From UBA7330 sp043554545 (GTDB taxonomy: Bacteria; Bacteroidota; Bacteroidia; Cytophagales; Cyclobacteriaceae): a stretch of DNA of 64,000 nt. Positions 1 through 9,200 of this stretch are shown one piece after another. Position numbers and translations under genes: made by a program. Below the pieces are notes generated by a model, which was not told the origin of the DNA, did not search any database, and saw only the letters and a program-made list of their open reading frames with translations. Each line of letters begins with the position of its first letter. The first letter of the stretch is position 1. The stretch spans positions 1,984,001 to 2,048,000 of the forward strand of contig CP121337.1 of the NCBI GenBank assembly GCA_043554545.1, given 5' to 3'.

Positions 1-310
1 TTACTGGTAGTTTTGATGAATAGGAGATACCTCCTGTTTGGTCTATTGCGATACCTATTGCACTGTTTTTCAGATTCATCAGCCCCTCAGGACCCTTAGC
101 ACTTTTAAAAACCGACTAGAATTCATCCTAAAAACAAACCTGATTATGACCTGTGGAGGTATCCGGGGCGGTATATCGATTGCATTGGCTTTGTCCCTGG
201 TACCCAAGATGAATTGAGCGTTTTTCCTGACCATCACTTACATGATTGTGGTCTTCTCGATCATCGTTCAGGGATTGACGATAGGGTCATTAATCAGGAA
301 AGTATTTTAA
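1..310 (+). pseudogene. Remnant of a CPA1/NhaP-type Na+/H+ antiporter, C-terminal end
   Basis: The C-terminal region of a monovalent cation/proton antiporter can be read only by switching frames. One frame gives YLLFGL, a second gives AIPIALFFRFIS, and a third (from about 80) gives LIMTCGGIRGGISIALALSL, the conserved GGIRGG helix of the CPA1 family. That last frame meets an in-frame TGA at 215-217, then continues as AFFLTITYMIVVFSIIVQGL to a TAA at 308-310. At least one frameshift and one internal stop mean the gene is not functional as written. The 5' part lies off the left edge. Family identity is from recognised motifs; decay is seen directly unless these are sequencing errors. Confidence 0.75.
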
Positions 311-390
311 AGGTCAGGAGGAGAATGATTGACCAAGAGATCAGTTAACTGAACTTTGAGTTAAAGCTCTAGTTAAGTTGCAAAAATGCC

Positions 391-435
391 TGTATAAAAA
401 AATGCATCACCCGAGGTGATGCATTTTTTTATACA
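391..435. terminator. Strong bidirectional intrinsic terminator
   Basis: A perfect 20-bp inverted repeat (391-410 against 416-435) with a 5-nt loop, ccgag. The GC-containing core gcatcac/gtgatgc is flanked by an A7 tract on one side and a T7 tract on the other. It therefore works as a Rho-independent terminator in either direction. It sits between the antiporter remnant (+) and the convergent CHRD lipoprotein gene (-). Confidence 0.85.
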
Positions 436-487
436 ATTTTTGAATAGAAGCTAGCGCACTTCTATCCATTAAATTCCTTTCGGTTTA

Positions 488-2440
488 TTACTCATTCGAA
501 CCGATATTTCCCTGAGCTACAATGGTCGGCAACTGATCAATCGCCAAGTGTACATTGATATATCCATCAATGGTTAAAATTTCGTCGTAAGTTAGCGCGG
601 TTCCATCATCTAACGCTGCAACATTGGTTTTGCTCATTCCGGACGTACCATCAATATCGTTAAATGAGAAGATGATCCCTCCCCCTTCAGCAACGGAATT
701 GGCATGAATGTGCGCAGGATGAGATCCATCTACAGGTGTATTTACCAATGAAATTAGAGCAAGTGCTTCACCATTTATTCTTTGAGAAAACGTAGCAGTA
801 CCGCTGATTCCAACAACATCTTTTTCAACCAGGTCATAAACCACAGACTCTCCCGTTAATTCATTTTGTCCAATATCGCCTTGCGCTACTATAGTAGACA
901 TTTGATCACTTGCCAAATGGACATTGATATATCCATCTAAACTTAAAATATCACTATAAGTAAGCGCCGTTCCATCATCTAGCGCTGCTACATTTGTTTT
1001 GCTCATTCCAGACGTGCCGTCAACAGGGTTGAATGAAAATAGTATACCACCTCCTTCTACGGCCGTATTGGCATGGATGTGTGCCGGATGAGTTCCACCT
1101 TCAGGTGTGTTGTCTAATGACAACATAGCAAGTGCCTCACCATTTACCCTTTCATAAAAAGTCGCAAAACCACTGATGCCAGCCACAGCACTTTCACTTA
1201 ACTCATATGCTTTCATCTCTCCAGTCAATTCATTTTGCCCAATATCGCCTTGTGCTACGATAGTAGACATTTGATCACTTGCTAAATGGACATTAATGTA
1301 TCCATCTAAACTTAAAACATCTTCGTAGGTAAGCGCTGCTCCATCATCTAAGGCTGCCACATTTGTTTCACTGATTCCGGTAGTGCCGTCTACAGCATTA
1401 AATGAGAATATGATCCCACCACCTTCTGCAGCACTGTTGGCATGTATATGAGCAGGATGAGATCCACCTTCTGGGGTATTATCTAGTGCCAATTCAGCAA
1501 GGGCTTCCCCGTTAGCTCTTTCCATAAAAGTTGCAATTCCGCTGATACCAACCACAGCACTTTCACCTAAATCATACTCCTTCGACTCTCCTGTTAGTTC
1601 ATTTTGTCCGATGTCTCCCTGAGCAACAATTGTAGACATTTCATCACTTGCTAAGTGGACATTGATATATCCATCTATGGTCAGGATATCATCGTAAGTG
1701 AGCGCTGTACCGTCATCCAATGCGGAAATGTTCGTTTTGCTTATTCCGGATGTGCCATCTACCGGGTTAAATGAGAAGATGATACCTCCACCCTCTACTG
1801 CTGTATTGGCATGGATATGCGCAGGATGAGATCCACCATCAGGCGTATTTACTAACGAAATCTCGGCAAGTGCTTCACCATTTAGCCTCTCATAAAAAGT
1901 TGCTGATCCGTTAATGCCGTCGACAGCTTTGTCATCCAGTTCAAAGTCTTTTGATTCCCCTGTTAATTCATTTTGTCCAATGTCACCCTGGGCGACGATT
2001 GTACTTATCTCAGTGGCACTTAAATGCACATTGATATACCCGTCAAATGCTAAAAGCTCAGTAAATGAGATCGGTGTACCATCATTTAACACACTGACTA
2101 CAGTTGTACTCATTCCGGTAGACCCGTCTACCTCGTTGAGGGTAAGGACAATGTCTCCACCTTCAACTGCTGTATTTGCGTGGATGTGTGCTGGGTGCAT
2201 CCCCCCATCAGGTGTACCACTAAGGTCCAAAATAATTTCCACTGTTCCGTCAGAAAGTTCTGTGAACGTAGCACTCCCAGAAATACCTGGATCAACTACA
2301 GATCCTAGTGCGTAGTCTTTAGAATTTTCTGTTGGCATAATGTCCTCACCTTCGTCATCATTACAACTCATCAACGTGACAAATCCCATCAGTGCGATAA
2401 AAACATTTATCTGTTTTAAAGTATTACTTGCTTTTTTCAT
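488..2440 (-). CDS. Lipoprotein with five tandem CHRD domains
   Basis: A 650-residue predicted lipoprotein. A signal peptide ends in the lipobox LMSC (Cys26). After a short acidic linker come five CHRD-domain repeats of about 123 residues. Each contains an HPAHIHAN motif (first at residues 82-89, next at 205-212), a GYINVHL strand and a closing TIVAQGDIGQNELTGE-like segment. CHRD domains were named from chordin; their bacterial biochemical role is not established, so a surface or periplasmic beta-domain role is inference. The gene stands alone, with the terminator at 391-435 just past its stop. Repeats are similar at DNA level, so copy number may vary. Confidence 0.85.
   Translation of the reverse strand: MKKASNTLKQINVFIALMGFVTLMSCNDDEGEDIMPTENSKDYALGSVVDPGISGSATFTELSDGTVEIILDLSGTPDGGMHPAHIHANTAVEGGDIVLTLNEVDGSTGMSTTVVSVLNDGTPISFTELLAFDGYINVHLSATEISTIVAQGDIGQNELTGESKDFELDDKAVDGINGSATFYERLNGEALAEISLVNTPDGGSHPAHIHANTAVEGGGIIFSFNPVDGTSGISKTNISALDDGTALTYDDILTIDGYINVHLASDEMSTIVAQGDIGQNELTGESKEYDLGESAVVGISGIATFMERANGEALAELALDNTPEGGSHPAHIHANSAAEGGGIIFSFNAVDGTTGISETNVAALDDGAALTYEDVLSLDGYINVHLASDQMSTIVAQGDIGQNELTGEMKAYELSESAVAGISGFATFYERVNGEALAMLSLDNTPEGGTHPAHIHANTAVEGGGILFSFNPVDGTSGMSKTNVAALDDGTALTYSDILSLDGYINVHLASDQMSTIVAQGDIGQNELTGESVVYDLVEKDVVGISGTATFSQRINGEALALISLVNTPVDGSHPAHIHANSVAEGGGIIFSFNDIDGTSGMSKTNVAALDDGTALTYDEILTIDGYINVHLAIDQLPTIVAQGNIGSNE
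490..2320 (-). repeat. Five-copy intragenic tandem repeat, about 369 bp per unit
   Basis: The HPAHIH codons recur near 705, 1075, 1440, 1810 and 2178, a constant period of about 369 bp (123 codons). The central copies are near-identical over long stretches of DNA, for example the segment encoding IVAQGDIGQNELTGE. The outermost copies (first and fifth in the protein) are the most diverged, as expected when a repeat array expands by internal duplication. Confidence 0.85.
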
Positions 2441-2656
2441 GAAATATTTATTAATGTTTCTCTAAGAACTTAAGCATGTCATTTTTGTTTAACTTATTTC
2501 AATAAACATCACACGATAATGTTAACGGATGTCAATTACTGCTTGAATGATTGATAAGTAAAAACAAGTAAGTTTTGTCGATAACGTTTATTAAGACTAT
2601 TCAGGCATTCCAGTATAACATTTGAACGCTACTCCCGAACTATTAAGATTAGTATT

Positions 2657-3418
2657 TTAAAAATCCTTTAAATCAAGACCTTTTGTATAATTATAACCTA
2701 TCTCAAAAAGTTCGTCGGCATGGGTGGTATCAAGAATATCAAACTTTTCAAGTCCCTCAGGCTCAATGAAAAGGTCTGCCTTTTTCTTTACATGTTCAAT
2801 TTGACTATTTACACTTAGCTGAAACGTTCGTGCGGCAACCTTCACCAGGTTATCTACCTCTTTGACCTCCTGAATAGGGCTAATGCTGATCGCAATGATT
2901 TTATTACAACAATCCATGAGTGGATGAATAGGCAAATTATCAAGAAGCCCACCATCTACATATGCCTCACCCTCGATTTCAACTGGTGAAAACAAGACAG
3001 GGATGGAAGCAGAAGCAGTAATAAATGGAATCAAATCTCCTGTATTCTGATAAACGACTTTACCCTTTTTTAAATCCGTTACCGTTGCATAAAAAGGTAA
3101 TTTCAGTTCTTCAAAAGTAGAAGCATCGATGTGGTCATTTAGGATTTTCCGTAGGTTTTCTAAACTTAGCAATCCATTCACTGGCAACACTACCTTTGCG
3201 TAATCAGTGATTTTATTTTCCTTCATCAATTTCATGGTCTCAGCAGGGGATTTTCCGGCAGCTATAAAAACGCCTACCATGCTACCGGCACTAACTCCAG
3301 ATATGATGTCTGGTTTTATCCCACTTTCCTCCAACGCTTTCAACACCCCTAAATGAGCAAACCCACGAGCTCCGCCGCCGCCCAGGGCCACGCCTATGTT
3401 GTATTTATTTTTTGCCAT
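2657..3418 (-). CDS. Patatin-like phospholipase, RssA/NTE family
   Basis: A 253-residue cytoplasmic patatin-like serine hydrolase. The N-terminus carries the glycine-rich oxyanion loop GGGGARGFAHLG, followed by the nucleophile elbow GVSAGS (Ser of GxSxG) and, in the middle of the protein, the DGG motif (YVDGGLLDN) giving the catalytic Asp of the Ser-Asp dyad. Length and order match the single-domain RssA-type proteins. The family hydrolyses acyl esters of phospholipids; the real substrate here is unknown. It lies 17 bp downstream of the receptor-like gene at 3436-4068 and is probably co-transcribed with it. Confidence 0.9.
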   Translation of the reverse strand: MAKNKYNIGVALGGGGARGFAHLGVLKALEESGIKPDIISGVSAGSMVGVFIAAGKSPAETMKLMKENKITDYAKVVLPVNGLLSLENLRKILNDHIDASTFEELKLPFYATVTDLKKGKVVYQNTGDLIPFITASASIPVLFSPVEIEGEAYVDGGLLDNLPIHPLMDCCNKIIAISISPIQEVKEVDNLVKVAARTFQLSVNSQIEHVKKKADLFIEPEGLEKFDILDTTHADELFEIGYNYTKGLDLKDF

Positions 3419-3435
3419 GACGTACTAAACACCGT

Positions 3436-4068
3436 CTATTTTAAAGGTTTTAAGAAAATTAGTAATTGAAGAAGTACACCAATAAAGATCAAAACGCCAA
3501 TCTCAATCTTTGCAATCAGATTGCTGGAATTGATGGTCTGATTTGAAAAGATAAGTGCTCGCTTTCCTTCTTTGATTTGGATTGCAGATAATGCATCTAA
3601 GTGCCGAAAAATGTCGGAATAATAATTTTCAGTGCTATTCATCAAGTGCAACTCCTCATTGACAGATTCCTCCTTACCAAATTTCTTTTCATGTTCAAAT
3701 AGCTTATCAATACGGTTTCCAAGAGAATTAAAGTGTCGGGATTCCATCTCAGTCAGCTTAGTGCCTGAATATTTATCTAGCAAAGAATGAATAGAGTCAT
3801 TGGCAATCTGATTAACCTTAGCCGCATATGCTAAATCTCCCGTTTGAAGTACATTTTGTTTAAGTACTAATTGACGCGAAATGCAATAGATGTAATTTTT
3901 GGCCATTAGCCGGTCCTCATAGATGGAAGTCATGTTCTTTTGAACAACGTCAAAATGATGCTTATCAATCATGTTTGTAGCAAGGATCAATAAAAATACG
4001 ATTACCAGAGCAGCTCCTGCCCGTATTCGCTGCTCAAAACTCAATTTCCATCCCATATCAATTACCAT
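3436..4068 (-). CDS. Membrane protein with chemoreceptor-like four-helix-bundle sensor domain, no signalling domain
   Basis: A 210-residue protein with one transmembrane segment near the N-terminus (about residues 17-34) and another at the C-terminus (about 185-206), enclosing a helical region of about 150 residues. The layout and the helix pattern resemble the periplasmic 4HB ligand-binding domain of methyl-accepting chemotaxis proteins. Unlike those, the protein stops just after the second membrane helix (FLKPLK), with no HAMP or cytoplasmic signalling domain. It precedes the patatin gene by 17 bp. Met5 is an alternative start. Function not known; a sensor or membrane adaptor is inference. 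Confidence 0.65.
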   Translation of the reverse strand: MVIDMGWKLSFEQRIRAGAALVIVFLLILATNMIDKHHFDVVQKNMTSIYEDRLMAKNYIYCISRQLVLKQNVLQTGDLAYAAKVNQIANDSIHSLLDKYSGTKLTEMESRHFNSLGNRIDKLFEHEKKFGKEESVNEELHLMNSTENYYSDIFRHLDALSAIQIKEGKRALIFSNQTINSSNLIAKIEIGVLIFIGVLLQLLIFLKPLK

Positions 4069-4086
4069 TTAACTATTCATGTTTTC

Positions 4087-4094
4087 CAAATATA
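4087..4094 (-). promoter_or_regulatory. -7 box of a Bacteroidota-type promoter for the 4068-2657 gene pair
   Basis: On the minus strand the sequence reads TATATTTG, matching the Bacteroidota -7 consensus TANNTTTG, about 19 bp before the start codon at 4068. No good -33 TTTG is visible at the usual spacing, so the call rests on the -7 match and position. Confidence 0.4.
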
Positions 4095-4322
4095 TAACGC
4101 AATCGTGATTTTACGGTTCTACCCAGCTTATTGGTGTTTGATCTATCAGGTAAGATTAGTCAATTGTTTCGGTTCTAGGATTTCTTCTGAAGAACAATAC
4201 CCATTTTAATTTATTTGCGTCATATCGAGACTGGGTTGACCCATGGTTGACTTCTTTGAAACCTACCAATAGCAAGGATATGATGGGTCAGATAGTAAGA
4301 ATAGGTAATTACAAATAATTAC

Positions 4323-5882
4323 CTACTCCCCAAATGCTTTAAACATTTCCTTCAATGTTCGGTGTAAAATAGTAGCTGTTTCAGGCCCAAGGGAGTTTTC
4401 TTCCCCATAAGGAGAATTGTCACGTCCATAGCCAAAGGGTGCTTCAACATCCCACTGTGTTTTTGGGATAATATATCCAATTTCATCGTTGGCTAGTCCA
4501 AATACAAACTTATATTTTCCGGGCATCATTTCCCTGATTGGTGGTACTTCAGCGATTGGTATGCCTGCATAATCTCCTTCAGGTGGTGCTTCTACCCCAC
4601 CATTCACCAATTCCGGATAGATCTCACCTGGTATGGCAACAAATGAGAGTGGTCCTATCTTACCAATGGCTAGTTCAGATCTTGTATTCATCCAACCTAC
4701 AGTTCCCCGGTCTATGACACCCAGTAGTGCCGCTAATTTAAATATGGTATTGTCAATGGGTAATTCTATTGTTTTTACCAACAACGATATGGATGATGAA
4801 TCAATGGTTTCAACTGGGTTATCCATGGCTTCCAAGATCAATTGTGACAAATGCTTACCCTGAGCCTCAGCCTTTTCAAAAGATGGTTCAGCAAATTCTT
4901 CACCAGTAAAAGGATCTATGATTGTCAATGATGGATGGGTACACATCAACCCGCCAATGGCTGCACTCACGTATACAGATACACCCCCCACGCCTTCATG
5001 TATCAGACTGTCACTGGAATACACACCACTTTCAACGCCCTCCCTGACGTAATGTGGAAAATCAGAAGAAATCAATAAGTTCCTGCTCCATAAGGTTTCG
5101 GGATGATTACCCCATGAGATCAAAGTACCCAGGGTGTTTGCTGTTTCCTTATCTATAGCTCTAATCATGCGAAGTCCTGAGTCAAAGACCTGAGGATCAC
5201 GGGTATCTTTTACCAAACCAAGGGCTCCTGTGAGATCCTGTGATATCTCCAGTTTTGCCGGACGAAGTTCACTCACAGCAGTTACAATGGAATGGACCAC
5301 CTGTTCTTTTACATATTCCAGGTATGCTTCATTTACTCCACTGTTGAAAGGATTTTCTCCCCATATCCCCATCATATCAGGCCCCTCATGAGTATGTGTA
5401 GAAGACATGATGGTATATGTCACACCTACCTCTTCAGGAATCATTTTCCGGATATCTACAACGTTATTGTGCATAAAACCCACGAAATCCAATGATACAA
5501 TTGCCAGACGTGTTGTGCCATCATCTATAATCATAGTGCGAGCCCAGATATCATCATGGATGCCATTGGCTGGTTTACTGTTGCTAAATCCAGCAATCCA
5601 AACTGGATCAAATTTACCGTTTCCATTAAGGTCGGTATAGGTATCTCCCTTATCTGGATTATACTTTGCATTGCCATCTTTATCCTCCCAACGATCAGGT
5701 ACCTCTGGTGTCAAAGGAGTAGCTGCAAACCCTATTTTCAATGCAGAAGGTGAACCAGACATAATATTCATGTCCGCCAGATAGCCTGGGTGTGAGTCTT
5801 TCAAATTAGAAAACCCAAGGCCAATTGCTATGAAAAGCAATATCAATAATACAAACCCGCTAATCTTTAATATTTTTTTCAT
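4323..5882 (-). CDS. Neutral/alkaline ceramidase-like protein, membrane-anchored
   Basis: A 519-residue protein with an N-terminal membrane anchor or signal (about residues 5-23) and the fold signatures of the neutral/alkaline non-lysosomal ceramidase N-terminal domain. It has THTHEGPD (His163, His165), WGNHPE (His260), PGEIYPE and NDEIGY, which correspond to the family's zinc ligands (two His, Glu, Tyr). The usual nucleophile motif NxGDVSPN is not present; the matching place reads AAIGGLMCTH (about 307-316). An insert near residues 66-93 (DKDG, DLNGNGKFD) looks like calcium-binding loops. Hydrolysis of ceramide or another amide lipid is therefore uncertain. Single gene, divergent from the AsmA-like gene. 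Confidence 0.75.
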   Translation of the reverse strand: MKKILKISGFVLLILLFIAIGLGFSNLKDSHPGYLADMNIMSGSPSALKIGFAATPLTPEVPDRWEDKDGNAKYNPDKGDTYTDLNGNGKFDPVWIAGFSNSKPANGIHDDIWARTMIIDDGTTRLAIVSLDFVGFMHNNVVDIRKMIPEEVGVTYTIMSSTHTHEGPDMMGIWGENPFNSGVNEAYLEYVKEQVVHSIVTAVSELRPAKLEISQDLTGALGLVKDTRDPQVFDSGLRMIRAIDKETANTLGTLISWGNHPETLWSRNLLISSDFPHYVREGVESGVYSSDSLIHEGVGGVSVYVSAAIGGLMCTHPSLTIIDPFTGEEFAEPSFEKAEAQGKHLSQLILEAMDNPVETIDSSSISLLVKTIELPIDNTIFKLAALLGVIDRGTVGWMNTRSELAIGKIGPLSFVAIPGEIYPELVNGGVEAPPEGDYAGIPIAEVPPIREMMPGKYKFVFGLANDEIGYIIPKTQWDVEAPFGYGRDNSPYGEENSLGPETATILHRTLKEMFKAFGE

Positions 5883-5905
5883 TAATAGTATTTTAATACC
5901 TCTGG

Positions 5906-5913
5906 CAAAAGTA
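5906..5913 (-). promoter_or_regulatory. -7 box candidate for the ceramidase-like gene
   Basis: Minus-strand TACTTTTG matches TANNTTTG and lies 24 bp upstream of the start codon at 5882. No clear -33 element is seen at 19-21 bp, so confidence is limited. The 319-bp divergent region (5883-6201) otherwise shows no recognisable element except the oppositely oriented box at 6181-6188. Confidence 0.35.
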
Positions 5914-6180
5914 CAAATATGATTCCACTAATTGATTTCGTATCTACCCAAAATAAAGTTTTAAATAAGCATAATTTTTCATTTACTAATTTGACTAAAG
6001 CGAAGTACAACGCCCTTTATGTTCCATGGAGGCACTTACAATATCATTTACACTAGATTTGCAGGTCAAGACACAAAACAGAAAGTGAACACCCCTATTT
6101 AGAATAAAAGCTACCTGCTCAAAAAGAAACTCCAAGCACAAAAACAGGAACAATAAATGATTCTATGTTATTTTAGGCTT

Positions 6181-6188
6181 TACGTTTG
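6181..6188 (+). promoter_or_regulatory. -7 box candidate for the AsmA-like gene
   Basis: TACGTTTG matches TANNTTTG and ends 13 bp before the ATG at 6202, predicting a very short or nearly absent leader. The -33 region has no clear TTTG, so this is a moderate call. Confidence 0.35.
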
Positions 6189-6201
6189 ATCGTCACCAAT
6201 C

Positions 6202-9200
6202 ATGGGATCACCTCCAGCTAAAAAACTTAAAAAAAGCATTATCACCTGGGCCGCCATACTCCTCGTGATTAGCCTGGTAATACTTGGCTTGCTACGATTA
6301 GGCGTGTATTACTCCAGTGATATTCTTTATCAATTGGTAAAAAACGAAACTAATGGCTTTTACCAAATCTCCTACGAAGAAATAGATATCGACTTATGGA
6401 ATAAGGCCATAAAATTAAAAAAGGTGACCTTAAAACCAGATTCAAGCAAAGAATATCCTACTAACAGTCTTAACAACCTTTATGATTTAGAACTTTCCGG
6501 GCTGAATATTCAGCTTAAATCTATCACTAGCATATATATGAAACGCCAGTTAGTTATAGAGAATGTTAGAATCATCGATCCACAAATACACGTCACCAGA
6601 AAAGACAATGTGCCAGATGAAAGTTTTAGTTTGCAAACGGGAAATTTATACAAAGAGATTGCAGCGTATTTGAGAGTACTTCGTATTGATCTATTTAAGA
6701 TTGATAACGGGAAATTCACCCACTCACCCAGTGAATTAGGTTTGGGTAATATTGATCTATTCGTAAGGAATATATTAATTGATTCAGCCTCCAGGCCTGA
6801 CCAGCGTTTCTATTCTGAAAACATAGAATTGGAAATACATAATCAGTCTTTTAAGCTAGGTGACAGTATTCATCAATTAAGTTTTGATCGCTTTTTATTG
6901 TCAACAGCTGATTCTGTTTTGACATTTGAAAACCTGACGTTAAAACCGATTTCGGAAACAGATCGAACATTAAATAAATTAGATGATAAAATGATTTATG
7001 ACATCAGCATTCCTGAATTAAAACTGAAAGGTGTTGATTATTTTTCTGCATACCGACTTAATCACCTTGAAATGGAGGAGCTTTCTTTAACCGATTCCTA
7101 TATATCTCTCGAAGAACACTCAGACTCCAATGTAAAAAAAAGGTCAATAACAGACAACTCATTGCTTAAACAACTCATTAATGTTTTTGATGAAGTAAAA
7201 ATCGGTAAGATGAGGTTCATCAATACGCAATTGGAGCTTAAAACCAATGATGATTATAACCACAATTATCAACATGTTCAGACTAAAAGAGCAGACATCG
7301 TATTATACAATATCCTTTTAGATAGTACCAATCACCAATTTGATCGCAGTAAGAAATATTTTAATGACGTAGACATAATAATAAAGGACTATAGATCATA
7401 CCTACCGGATAGCATCCACACCATTCAATTTGATTTGCTCCAGTTAAGCTCATTCGATTCTACATTACGTTTTGAGAATTTTAACATTTCAAACCAAGGA
7501 ATAATAAATGACGCAGATATGTATTTGTCTATAAACTTACCAATGGTTCATTTCAAAGGACTTAATTATCTGGATATATTACTGCGTAAGCAATTGATTA
7601 TTAGAGAAATGCGTCTTCAAAATCCAGATATTGTTTTTGAAAGTAATTCGGCGTATTTGGGACAGATGGATTATTCCCCGGACAGCCTTTATTCGATAAT
7701 AGCCGATTATTTCAAAGTTGTCGGTATAAAGAAATTACTGCTTGACCAAGGTTCCTTTTCAATCAACAAACAGCTCAGTTTTGGACAAGCCGACTTCATG
7801 ATTTCCAATTTTAACATACCCGGTGATTCCAATTCCTGGTACGATGTTCTGGATGATATGTCCTTTGATATTCATGATATGGTCATGCACAATGAAAAAA
7901 TACAATTGGAGGCTGATCATTTAGTCGTGGATAGCCTAAGAGGTAAATTAGTATTTGATCAATTAAGCATTGATTACCTGGATTCTAGTACCACTTTATC
8001 TGGAAACCTATCAAACCTTACCATTACAGGAATTGATATAGATCACATGTCTGCTGGAAATCATCTGGCTTTTGATACGATCAGCATGATCAACCCTCAA
8101 GTTGATGTGGTCATTTATAAACCTAAAAGTGATCGGATAATTAATGATTTTTCAGTCGATAAATTTATTGAAATTGTTAACGGAAAGATTCATGTTAAAA
8201 ATTATGATAGCACTGAAATTGAGTTTAATAAATTTAATACCAACCTAACCATGAGTGCCAATAAAAACATCCAGTATGGAACTGCAGAAAGTATAAGTAT
8301 TACTTCACCCATATTATCCCATAAGCTCTATATCAGTCAGTTAAAGATTTCAAAGGAGCAAATATTGACAATTAACAACATCGTTGTAGAAAGTCTAATA
8401 GATAGACCTATACAAAAGATTCAAATGAATGGCCAGCTACCCGGTGTTACACTTTATGGTTTGGATCAAAATATGTTTTGGTCGGATCATAAAATTGTTG
8501 GAGACAGCCTGATTTTAAAAACACCAAATCTAAACCTGAGTATTAATGATGTTGATAAGGGAATGATTACATCTGACTCTTTTGGAATTCAACTTCAAAA
8601 AGTAATTTTGGATACAGGTCGATTGACAATTTCAGGTATTGAGAAGTCAGCAATTCATAGCATGAATATGCTGGAAATATCAGCCACACTTGAAGGTTTT
8701 GAATTTCCTCAGCATGCAATGTCAAGTGCGGATCACCTACTATTTGCGGAAGATCTAGCACTTCACGTAAAGGATTTTGAAATCGTAACGACCATTGGTG
8801 ACAACCTCAGCATCAGTGAGCTTACCTTCCATAAAATAGATGGGCTTCTTGACTTTGACTCTTTGCGTTATGATCAGGCAAATAGCACCACTTCAGCTCT
8901 CCTGCCTAATACTAAGATTATTGGACTTGATCTTCATGCTTATCTAAGCAATCAACGTATCATTCTGGACAGTATTCAGGTTACAGCACCATATGTAATG
9001 CTGGATATAAATTCCCTGAATGTGGACAGCGAGCATCCAATAAAAGCTCTTCCAGCACCTATTAAATTTAACTATCTTTCTTCAAAAGGCATAGAATTCA
9101 AGTTCGTTGACCACCTGAATAAAACAAACTATTCCATGCACAAGGGAAATATTGAGATTGACGAATTCTCTGCTAAAAATGAAATACATTGGAATCAGTT

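Noticed and set aside
1914..2315. 133-codon plus-strand frame within the CHRD gene
   Set aside because: It is the antisense shadow of the repeat-coding frame; low-complexity Ser/Pro/Val content follows from the sense codons.
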